Shown here: positions 34,527-42,600 of the stretch, piece after piece
Layout: every line of letters begins with the position of its first letter
How positions within the stretch are numbered: position 1 is the stretch's first letter
Source of the DNA: Paenibacillus sp. HWE-109
GTDB lineage: Bacteria > Bacillota > Bacilli > Paenibacillales > NBRC-103111
Length of the DNA stretch: 64,000 nt
Assembly (NCBI RefSeq): GCF_022163125.1
Contig: NZ_CP091881.1
Location: 5,952,001-6,016,000 of the forward strand
Direction: 5' to 3'
Position numbers and translations under genes: made by a program
The notes under the pieces: generated by a model
The model's database searches: none
What the model saw: the letters and a program-made list of their open reading frames with translations, nothing else
What the model was told of the DNA's origin: nothing

Positions 34527-35704
34527 ACCGCACTCCCTTTGATCACAATCCGGTTCGCAATCGTTTCGCGAAACAGCGCCGCGTAAGACTTGGCGACTTC
34601 ACTCCACATCATCGTGCTTCCAAGCGCTTGTGTTCTGTTCTCCATCTCCAGCTTCAAATCCGGATGATCCAGAACAGTCACGATGTGCTGCTCGAGCGAG
34701 GCTGAATCATGGAAATTGCCCAGCAATCCGCGGCCGTCTGCCAACATTTCCACCGCATAGCGGTAGGGGGTGGAGATAATAACTCTGCCATAACCGATAC
34801 CATAGGCTAGCGTTCCGCTTACAGCTTGATCCTTGCCCAGATAAGGAGTCATATAGATATCCGATAAGACCAGTGATTCAACGACTTCCTCCTGCGTCAA
34901 AAGCTTATCTACAAAAGTGACATGCGCCTCAAGTCCAAGCTTCGACACTAGATCCATCAACTTCTGTCTGTAGACTTCTCCAACTTCCTGCTGCACGACC
35001 GGATGTGTTTTGCCCCAAATGATGTAGAGCGCTTCAGGATGTTTCGCGACTACACCGCGCATCGCTTCAATGGCATATTCAATCCCTTTGCCTGGGCTCA
35101 GAAATCCGAAAGTCGATAGAATCTGCCTGTTCGCATACCCATAGCGGTCTTTCAACTCATCTCTTGAGGCCGTCTCCACGAAAGGAACACCATGATGAAA
35201 CATCGTGATCTTCGCATTTTCGATGCCGTAGACGTCCTGCAAATCCTGCACTTTATTTTGAACCATCGTAATGACTCTAGAGCTTAGTTCGGCAAGCCGC
35301 TTCATGATCAATCGCTGTTTATCACTAGGTTCCGATAGAACCGTATGGAAAATGACAACAAATGGAATCTTTAATTTCTCAGCCAAATCCAGCACATACT
35401 CGCCGCTTTCACCGCCATAAATCCCAAACTCGTGCTGAATGACAAGCATATCGATGTCAGAACGATTCAAATCCAGTGCTGTCTTGCTATAATCTGCTCG
35501 TTGATGCTGGCTAATTTGTCCCATTACCTGGTTGCCATACACATACGACTTGTTATTGTTAACCGCGATCATTCGTGGTGAATTAAAATCATGAATCCGT
35601 TCAATTTCGTTCATCAAATCCTGTGAAAATGTAGCTAACCCGCACTCTCTTGGCAGGCTTGTTCCCAAAAAAGCGACATTGCGTTTAATGGATTTTAAAA
35701 TCAT
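34523..35704 (-). CDS. GT4-type glycosyltransferase, probable mannosyltransferase
   Basis: 393 residues. VAFLGTSLPRECGLATFSQD at the N-terminus, VIQHEFGIYGGESG and STFGFLSPGKGIEYAIEAM are typical of a GT4 branch that often acts with GDP-mannose. AGGAGG precedes ATG 35704. It heads the four-gene operon GT4, six-hairpin protein, mannose-1-phosphate guanylyltransferase, DUF1861. Expected to build a mannose-containing glycan in the cytosol. Confidence 0.85.
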   Translation of the reverse strand: MILKSIKRNVAFLGTSLPRECGLATFSQDLMNEIERIHDFNSPRMIAVNNNKSYVYGNQVMGQISQHQRADYSKTALDLNRSDIDMLVIQHEFGIYGGESGEYVLDLAEKLKIPFVVIFHTVLSEPSDKQRLIMKRLAELSSRVITMVQNKVQDLQDVYGIENAKITMFHHGVPFVETASRDELKDRYGYANRQILSTFGFLSPGKGIEYAIEAMRGVVAKHPEALYIIWGKTHPVVQQEVGEVYRQKLMDLVSKLGLEAHVTFVDKLLTQEEVVESLVLSDIYMTPYLGKDQAVSGTLAYGIGYGRVIISTPYRYAVEMLADGRGLLGNFHDSASLEQHIVTVLDHPDLKLEMENRTQALGSTMMWSEVAKSYAALFRETIANRIVIKGSAV

Positions 35705-35841
35705 TGAAATTCCTCCTATTTTTTATAAATTATTACAAATGAGTACGAAAAAAAGAAATAAAGATCACTTTATTTCCTACGTAAATCGCTATCCAATTAG
35801 CTTCCCTTGCTCTTGCCGTTCCGCTCCTATCTGCTGCTTAA

Positions 35842-35870
35842 ACCTTAGCACGACCTTATTTTCTTGTCAA
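35842..35870 (-). promoter_or_regulatory. promoter of the mannose operon
   Basis: On the minus strand TTGACA (35865-35870), 17 bases, TAAGGT (35842-35847). The -10 is weak. It is divergent from the L25/Ctc promoter in the same 349-base gap. Confidence 0.55.
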
Positions 35871-35897
35871 TGCGGGCTCGATGAACAGGCATGCAAT

Positions 35898-35925
35898 TTG
35901 ACAAGCGGGAAACTTGTGATAAAAT
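35898..35925 (+). promoter_or_regulatory. promoter of the L25/Ctc gene
   Basis: TTGACA (35898-35903), 16 bases, TAAAAT (35920-35925). The predicted leader is about 120 bases. The rest of the gap between the two divergent genes shows no gene or other clear signal. Confidence 0.7.
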
Positions 35926-36053
35926 TAACATATGACAAGAAAATATGGTCATTTCCTCGGCTGATTAAACATGATATGGTTAATCGGTCTTTTATTTGTA
36001 GGCAAGACAGCAAACAAGCATGATCTTTTCCCATTCGATTAGGAGGCAACACA

Positions 36054-36632
36054 ATGATGAGCAATTCTATCCAGTTAAGCGAACGGGACCAACTAAGCAA
36101 GTCACAAATGAATCTATTGAGAAAACAGGGTCAGGTTCCAGCCGTTGTTTATGGCACTGACGTTGGCAGTATCTCCGTTACAGTAAGCGAAAAGGACATC
36201 CTTTCCACCTTGAAACGGAATCCCCGAGCTATACTTCATGCGGCTATTCCACAAAACGGCAGCAAGCCTGTTCTCCTTCAAAATGTTCAAAGAGATCCTA
36301 TTTCCAACAAGATTGTTCACGTCGATTTCTATCAACTGAATATGAATATAAGCATGGATTCCAAAGTTACCATTCATTTCTCTGGTGAGCCTGTTGGCGT
36401 TAAAGAGGGAGGAATCCTTCAAGTGGAGTTGTACGAAGTTCAAGTTCGCTGCATGCCTGATAAGCTGCTTAGCGCTTTTGAAGTTGATATTAGCGGACTT
36501 GGTATTGGCGATCATCTACTCGTTTCTGATCTTTCCTTTCACGAAGGAATTGAAGTCCTGTCCGACGCCACGGCCATGTTAGTGAAAATCTCGCATGCCC
36601 ACGCAGAGGAACCAGCCGTCGTTCCAGCCTAA
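36054..36632 (+). CDS. ctc: ribosomal protein L25 / general stress protein Ctc
   Basis: 192 residues. The N-terminal L25 domain (LLRKQGQVPAVVYGTDVGSI... LHAAI) binds 5S rRNA; the C-terminal TL5-type domain (VTIHFSGEPVGVKEGGILQV, VDISGLGIGDHLLVSDL) completes the Ctc form. AGGAGG precedes two adjacent ATGs at 36054 and 36057; either may be used. The short tail HAEEPAVVPA is typical of a flexible C-terminus. Monocistronic: own promoter upstream and a terminator directly after. Confidence 0.93.
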   Translation: MMSNSIQLSERDQLSKSQMNLLRKQGQVPAVVYGTDVGSISVTVSEKDILSTLKRNPRAILHAAIPQNGSKPVLLQNVQRDPISNKIVHVDFYQLNMNISMDSKVTIHFSGEPVGVKEGGILQVELYEVQVRCMPDKLLSAFEVDISGLGIGDHLLVSDLSFHEGIEVLSDATAMLVKISHAHAEEPAVVPA

Positions 36633-36641
36633 ACAAAAATA

Positions 36642-36675
36642 GGAATCCTACACATTGTGCAGGGTTCCCTTTTTA
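36642..36675. terminator. bidirectional terminator between ctc and the XRE gene
   Basis: GGAATCCTACACA pairs with TGCAGGGTTCC (one mismatch, one G-T pair). A run of T follows on the plus strand and TATTTTTG on the minus strand. Confidence 0.8.
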
Positions 36676-36906
36676 ATTTGACTGGTCTTCCTCTCCATAA
36701 TCGACAACGATCAACTGCCCTGGAGTCACCTTAAAATACTTGCAAAGCCGCCATACCAAGTCCCTCGGATACTGAACCATCTCATCTTTGTACATCTTTC
36801 GAACCGAATCAAAATGGTAATCAATATCTTTGGCCAGTTGACGAATCGATAGCTTAGGATCTTTTTCTCTCATCATTTCTTTCAGATTGCTATGAACCCC
36901 CGGCAT
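36673..36906 (-). CDS. small XRE-type helix-turn-helix regulator
   Basis: 77 residues. LSIRQLAKDIDYHFDSVRKMYKDEMVQYPRD (key RQLAKDIDYHFDSVRK) and LCKYFKVTPGQLIVVDY match the small YozG/XRE_2 type of Cro/CI-like regulators. No ligand or oligomerisation domain. It is alone on the minus strand and shares a terminator with ctc. It is not a convincing SinR: the C-terminal SinI-binding helices are missing. Confidence 0.8.
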   Translation of the reverse strand: MPGVHSNLKEMMREKDPKLSIRQLAKDIDYHFDSVRKMYKDEMVQYPRDLVWRLCKYFKVTPGQLIVVDYGEEDQSN

Positions 36907-37022
36907 GCCTACACCTCAATTTAATCAACAGATATAGTAAAAATAATAGCCTGATTCATTGGGCTTGTCTAGGTTTCCTTATGTCATTAAACTTCAGACG
37001 CATGATCGCGGTATTCCGTAGG

Positions 37023-37345
37023 GTGGAAAGTAAGCTAGTTGAAGGAATACGAGCCTTTGGAGACTTCTATCTGCGCGGAATGTGGCGGTTGGCGGGGAAT
37101 AAGAGCCTCTGGAGGCTCTTATCTGTGGTTTTGGTGCGGAAAAGCCAGCTAGTTGAAAGAATAAGAGCCTTTGGAGACTTCTATCTGTGCGGAATGTGGG
37201 TGTTGGCGGGGAATAAGAGCCTCTGAAGGCTCTTATCTGTGGTTTGGTGCGGAAAAGCCAGCTAGTTGCAGGAATAGGAGCCTCTGGAGACTGCTATCTG
37301 CGGGGAATGCGGGGGGTTGGTGTGGAATATGGCTGCTGCAAGACA
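37023..37345. repeat. 113-bp tandem repeat, about 2.8 copies
   Basis: Copies begin near 37023, 37136 and 37249, exactly 113 bp apart, the third one truncated and more diverged. Each unit has an AGCTAGTTGAA start, an AAGAGCCTTTGGAGACTT stretch and a palindrome of the type AAGAGCCTCTGGAGGCTCTT that could fold as a hairpin. A further copy, at about 37600-37641 and 39330-39446, is split by the IS element. Open frames through this tract are repeat artefacts. Confidence 0.85.
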
Positions 37346-37413
37346 AGGAATTTTGAGGCTATTCCCCTTACGAACTCAATAACCTCTATTCGATCAGAAT
37401 GGTTCACTTTAAC

Positions 37414-37555
37414 AATTTAATGAATTCACGAGACCTTATTTCAAGCAAATGACCACCATTCCACCTATAGACTGCTCGATAACCCCAATTCAGTTCATTA
37501 GATCACCAAAGCAGCCAATTTTCCGTCTATAAGCATCATCCAGTTCATTAGAATG
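37414..37555. repeat. dispersed intergenic repeat, copy A
   Basis: About 140 bp that matches 58152-58297 in the same orientation at roughly three quarters of positions. Shared words include AATGA-CACCATTCC, TTCATTAGA and CAGTTCATTAGAATG/CGGTTCATTAGAATG. No coding capacity. Confidence 0.8.
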
Positions 37556-37721
37556 CAGAATGCTTAGGCAACGACCTGGCGGTGCTGAACTTTGCTGCTC
37601 TGTGTGGAATGTGGGGGGTGATGTGGAATAAGAGCCTTTGGGAGTCTGTCCGACGAAACAGGAATTAGTCAAACAATTCCGAATAAGTAGTAGTAAGACT
37701 GTAAAAGGATGTGTCGTAGGC

Positions 37722-39206
37722 ATGGCTAAATTCAAAGCATATACCACAGAGCAAGGTGAACTTCTACCTATCTATTTAAGCGAGTGGGTAACAGATGATC
37801 ATGAAGTTAGACTTGTCAGCGACATCGTCGAGCAGTTAGACCTATCTGCCATTACTAACAAATACTCCAAGCGTGGAGAAGAAGCCTATCATCCTGCCAT
37901 GCTGCTCAAACTGTGGTTCTATGGGTATGCGACAGGCGTCTTCACGTCTAGGAAACTTCAAATAGCTACGAAAGAAAGCATTCCTTTTCGCTGGTTATGT
38001 GGCGGATACCTGCCAGATTTTCGTACGCTGAGTGACTTTCGGAAGAACCACCTGGATACCCTTCCAGGTTTATTCAAACAAGTCATACAAATCGCTATGG
38101 AACTGGGCTATATCTCGCTCGGGCATGTGAGCATTGACGGTTCTAAAATAAAGGCAAGCGCCTCTAAACATAAATCGATGTCACGTGAGCGTATGCAAAA
38201 ACGCCTCGTTCAATTGGAAGACGAAGTCCGGCAAGCATTGGAGTATTCTGCTACCGAGGAAATGTTGGAGGAACCCCATCCGACGAGTCCTTCCCTATCG
38301 TTGGAGGAACGCTATGCCCGCATCGCGCAAATAAAATCTGCGCTGGAGAATTTGGAAGAACAGCGGCCAGCGGAACAGGCCGAATCTCCTCAGAGCGATC
38401 AATTTAATTTTACCGATGCCGACTCTCGCATCATGAGCACGCGGAACCAAGGTGTCATTCAAGGCTACAATCCACAAATTGCCGTAGACAGCGATCATGG
38501 CTTCATCGTTGGACTTCAAATGAGTAACCAAACAACCGATCAACAGCAGTTTGAAAACGTGCTTCATTCCATGAAAACAATGACAGGAGATAGGCCTCAG
38601 AAGCTGAGTGCTGATGCAGGGTATTTTAGTGCGTCCAACATTGCAGCGGCGCTGGAGGCTGAAGTGGATGCCTACATTGCTGCCGATCGCGAAAACAAAA
38701 AAAAGAATAATGCCTACGACAAGACCAACTTCACTTATGTACCTGAGCTAGATTATTATCTCTGCCCTGCTGGCAAAGAGCTTACACGGAAACGAACCGT
38801 GCATGCGAATGATGCAGATAAGCCAACGACTTGGGTTTATGAATGCAGCGTCTGTAGCGAATGTCCTTTTCGAGACGAGTGTGTAAAAAGTAAAACAGGG
38901 AAGCGTTCCATCACACGTAGCGAGCATGATCCCCTGCGAGAGGAAATGCGAACGAAAGTGCAAAGTGATGAGGGAACAGCCGTTTACCGAATGCGTAAGG
39001 CGATCGTTGAACCGATATGGGGGCAGTTGAAGGAGGTTCAAGGATTTCGTCAATTCCATTTGCGGGGCGAGGATAAAGTATCTGGGGAGTTCATACTGCT
39101 CTCTCTAAGCCACAACATCCGCAAATTGCATGCGGCGAAGTATCCCAAACCAGCCACTTTGTACAAACGGGAGAGGTCTGCCCGTAAACAAAGAGTGGCT
39201 GGATGA
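37722..39206 (+). CDS. IS1182-family transposase
   Basis: 494 residues, full length. DDE-type transposase: first acidic residue in HVSIDGSKIKA, second in LSADAGYFS, Glu in VEPIWGQLKEVQGFRQFHLRG (key VEPIWGQ). A Cys cluster CSVCSECPFRDEC may bind zinc. N-terminal domain YLSEWVTDDHEVRLVSDIVE is typical. ATG 37722 lies inside the element, behind AAAAGGATG; a longer frame that starts in the flanking repeat is not credible. No frameshift. Confidence 0.95.
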   Translation: MAKFKAYTTEQGELLPIYLSEWVTDDHEVRLVSDIVEQLDLSAITNKYSKRGEEAYHPAMLLKLWFYGYATGVFTSRKLQIATKESIPFRWLCGGYLPDFRTLSDFRKNHLDTLPGLFKQVIQIAMELGYISLGHVSIDGSKIKASASKHKSMSRERMQKRLVQLEDEVRQALEYSATEEMLEEPHPTSPSLSLEERYARIAQIKSALENLEEQRPAEQAESPQSDQFNFTDADSRIMSTRNQGVIQGYNPQIAVDSDHGFIVGLQMSNQTTDQQQFENVLHSMKTMTGDRPQKLSADAGYFSASNIAAALEAEVDAYIAADRENKKKNNAYDKTNFTYVPELDYYLCPAGKELTRKRTVHANDADKPTTWVYECSVCSECPFRDECVKSKTGKRSITRSEHDPLREEMRTKVQSDEGTAVYRMRKAIVEPIWGQLKEVQGFRQFHLRGEDKVSGEFILLSLSHNIRKLHAAKYPKPATLYKRERSARKQRVAG

Positions 39207-39264
39207 GAGGGAGTAGGCTACGGAAAAACCAGATTGAATAGGGAAAAGCTACAAAGCTACACAT

Positions 39265-39306
39265 AAAGAGCACTCATCGTTCAGTTTCACGATGGAGTGC
39301 TCTTTT
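39265..39306. terminator. terminator inside the right end of the IS
   Basis: AAAGAGCACTC stem with ATCGT/ACGAT extension and GAGTGCTCTTTT on the other side. It lies between the transposase stop and the right inverted repeat and should block outward transcription. Confidence 0.8.
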
Positions 39307-39446
39307 AATTCTTTTCGTCGGACAGACTCTTGGAGACTTCTATCTGCGCGGAAAGTGGGTGTTGGCGGGGAATAAGAGCCTCTGGAGGCTCTTATCTGTG
39401 GTGCATACGCGGAAAATCTAGCTAGTTGAAAGATGAGGAGTCCGCT

Positions 39447-39645
39447 CTAAGGTATCAGCTCAAACTTCACCGCGTCAACCGTTACAAACCCATCTGTATC
39501 ATCGGTGCGAACCGTGACGCTCCCGCCCGTTCCCCCACGAAAGGATACGAGCCAAGCAAGTTCCACTGACCTCCGTAAACCCGCTGAGTGACGCTTACTG
39601 TCGCCATTCCGAGAATTGGTTCGAATTGTATTGATTTCGCAAACA
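39447..39645 (-). pseudogene. golvesin/CBM-like C-terminal fragment with frameshift
   Basis: On the minus strand one frame reads FEPILGMATVSVTQRVYGGQ then WNLLGSYPF. After loss of one base the next frame continues GGTGGSVTVRTDDTDGFVTV, then DAVKFELIP and a stop. This matches the end of a golvesin-type beta-sandwich domain found on secreted polysaccharide enzymes. There is no start codon or upstream part; it begins at the terminator of the GH101 gene. A remnant of a lost secreted enzyme. The 493-base gap around it otherwise holds IS and repeat sequence. Confidence 0.6.
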
Positions 39646-39649
39646 AAAA

Positions 39650-39688
39650 AAAGCCTCTACATCCACTTAAAAAAGTGGTCTAGAGGCT
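39650..39688 (-). terminator. terminator of the GH101 gene
   Basis: AAGCCTCTAGACCACTT pairs with AAGTGGATGTAGAGGCTT (one short mismatch) and is followed on the minus strand by eight T. It lies 12 bases after the GH101 stop. Confidence 0.88.
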
Positions 39689-39699
39689 TCTCCGCAAAT

Positions 39700-42600
39700 T
39701 TAGTTGTCCGAGTAGCTTACATCGTCAAACAGCATATTGCCCGAATTCCAGCTGCGGAAACCGATTTGTCCTGCTGACGTTGGCAGGTTGGCTACTATGC
39801 CTGTATATATTTGTGTGCCATCTACCCACACGGTAACCGTTGAACCAGTAAACTGTAACTTGATCAAATAAGTCGTCCCGCTCGCTAGCGCAGGTCCCGT
39901 GAAATTGCCATATTGCCCCTCTCCATTCGACCAGGCCCATGAAGTGCCAAGATCATAACCGACCGCTGCCCAAGCGCTAGTCCCCGTGTACCGGAACACA
40001 GCCTGGAAGCGCCCATTGGCATTCTGCGGGGTCACTTTAAACGTGTAGACACCGTCGGATTTCGCTGGGGAGTTGCTGTCTATGGCAACAGTACTGCTGC
40101 TATTTGCGTTAATATTGAGTCCACCAGAGAGTGCGCCGACCGTTCCCGTACCGACAACCCGATTCCAACCTGTGATTCCACTGTTAAAATCCTGCGTATA
40201 CGCCGAACCGCTGCCGCTTGCTTTGTATACATTAATCTCAGCTGCTGAAGCCCAGCCGCCTGTTCCAGCCGTAGCTTCCAATCGTACATATGTTGCCGTA
40301 GTTGCTGTGAACGCTGCACTTTTCTCTGAAGCATCATTGGCCCATGTGCCTGTAGCTGCCTGAGTAAAGGTTGTTCCATTCGTACTTGTGTAAACTTTGT
40401 ATCCCGTAATGTTCCCGTTAGCTCCGCCATCTTGCCTTGGCAGCAGTTTGAGTTGATTAACCGTGTAGCTGCCGCCTAGATTCAATGTAATTGACTGCGG
40501 AAGCGGGTTGGATAAATCCCATTTGGTATGCCAGAAGGTCGACATGTTGCCATCCAGCACATTCGCTGCAGCATTGCTCGCATTCACAGTCTCCTGGCTT
40601 GTTGCCGCAGCCGTCATCTGGGATTGGGGAATTACTGTTGGATCTACAGGAACAGTGCCTCCCACCGTTACTTTCAAATTGTCCATGATGAAATCCGTGT
40701 CGTTGCTCGTCACCTTCTGAATGCCGATCCAGCTATTGCCGGAAGCACCTGCCGTGAATACCTTGGAGAAAGTCGTCGGCGTAGTTACCGTTCCCAAGCT
40801 CGTTGTCGATACAATCGAGGTGCCATCGCCCACGAGGAAGGCATAATCGCCAGCTGCCTGATTCTCATAGCTGAACGTTACCGTATACGTCGTTCCCGGT
40901 GCGAAACGCAAGATTTGCGGGATCGTTTGGTACAACAAACCAGACGATTCTTTGTGTGCCATGAGTGACCAATTGCCGCTTAATACATCATCAATTGCTT
41001 TGCCATTCCATCCTTTTTGTGAAAAAGGGGCATGCAGCTTCATCAGATGCGTACGGGGATCGTTGACACCGCCCGCAGCGCCTTTGACGAAGGGATACCA
41101 GCCGTCAGGCACGTTTTCGAAATCCTGAACGAAATAATCATTATTCGGGTTCGCTGTTCTCGTTATTTTCTCCAAGCGTACATCATCGAACGTCGCTGTG
41201 GACGTGCCTGCGTCCGTTTTCAAATACAGCGTTGCTGTTGTCGCGCCTGCTGGAACATCGAACCACACATACATGCGCTGCATCATCGTATCATGTTTGG
41301 AATCAGCTGCGATGTAGTTCTTCCACAGCGAGCTGTCCGCGTAAGTGCTAACATCGGCACCACCGTAGTTGCTTACGCCCAAGTATGCTTTGCGGCTGCC
41401 GCCCGTTGCCACATAGACAGAGGCATAATAAGTGCCTTGCGTGAGCCCGGTAAGGGTTTGACTGACTGTCGTCGCGCCTGTGCTGCTGCCGACTTGCAGT
41501 TCATACTGTCCATTGGTGTTGCGCACGACAGAAGCCCCACTGCCAGCAACCGTCCACGCAGTCAGGTTGCCGTTATTGAATCCTGGGTCAGCAATACCAG
41601 CCCCCTCGCCGTAATTCACTGCAGCATTCGCTGATGCTGCTCCTTTGTAGATCACGTAAGCTTTATTCGCACTTGCCGGAATCGTGATCTGATTGCTGCT
41701 CACAGCGAGGTCACTGACGAATGCTCGGCCTTGATCCGAAAGCTGATACAGCTTCACGGTGCTCAGCCCCGCCCAGCTTGCGGGCAGTGTCCATGTCGTG
41801 CTGCCAGCAGCGCCATTCCAGTGGTACAGCTTATCTTCCGTCGCCGGATTCCAAGGCAATAGATAAGCGCCGCCATTCAGTATCGTACGACCGTCTTTGG
41901 TAATCACGCGTGTTCCACCAGCGTTGCTGACGGACACGTTATTTTCCAAATTAATTGTGTTCGTCGTCCATTTCAATATTTTGAAATGCTGCAAATACTT
42001 CGTCGGCAAATCGGTTGCGAACGTCATATTAATCATCGTGTCGAAGTTCGTTTTCCCTTGCCAGCCTTCATAAGCGGATAGTTCTGTCCCCCCGAGCAGC
42101 GGATCGCGGGCAATCCAGGTGTCCTTCTGGTGGTTGCGGATGAAACGGGCAATCTGGCTATTAAAGCCCTTCGTGTCGGAACCTCCATAGTTGTAGTCCA
42201 CTGCCCAATGGTTCCAAATGCTGTTGTATTCATGATCGGATGGGAATTCCGTCGCTAACGGCCACCCCAGCGAATTCACTTCGCGGGCGGCTTGACGGGA
42301 ATCCCAGCCATTGCTTTGCCATACATCGATATAAATGTAGCCCAAATTCGGCACTTGATTTTTGAGCTGCTGCAATCTGGCTAGACGGCTGCCGGAGGTG
42401 GAATCATAGCGTTTATTTATGTAATAAGACGCGTCCAGCCAATCCCAGCCTGCCGAATTTTTATTGACGAGCGTTTCATTGAAAGCTTGGGCCTCTGGAT
42501 AGGATTCAGTAGCATTGATGTGTACACCGTACAAGGCGTTATAAGCGCTGCCTGCATTTACTAGCGTGTTCAAATCGGTCGCTCCGCCTTGCCGCTGACC

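Larger units (their letters stand above)
37642..39329 (+). mobile_element. IS1182-family insertion sequence, complete
   Basis: 1688 bp bounded by inverted ends GAGTCTGTCCGACGAAA (37642-37658) and its complement (39313-39329). TTGG flanks both ends (37638-37641 and 39330-39333). Removing the element and one TTGG restores GCCTTTGGAGAC, the sequence seen in the intact 113-bp repeats nearby, so the empty site is known. One intact transposase gene and an internal terminator. The element is probably recent and may be active. Confidence 0.93.

Noticed and set aside
36673..36906. XRE regulator as the SinR that would bind the shared operators
   Set aside because: It is only 77 residues, lacks the SinR C-terminal multimerisation part and resembles the YozG-type small regulators instead.
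36981..37356. Plus-strand frames with repeated RAFGDFYL-type segments
   Set aside because: They are translations of the 113-bp tandem repeat and change frame between copies; no ribosome site.
40528..41634. Long plus-strand frames inside the GH101 gene (such as 41032-41634)
   Set aside because: They oppose a gene with clear domains and catalytic motifs and show no family features or ribosome sites.
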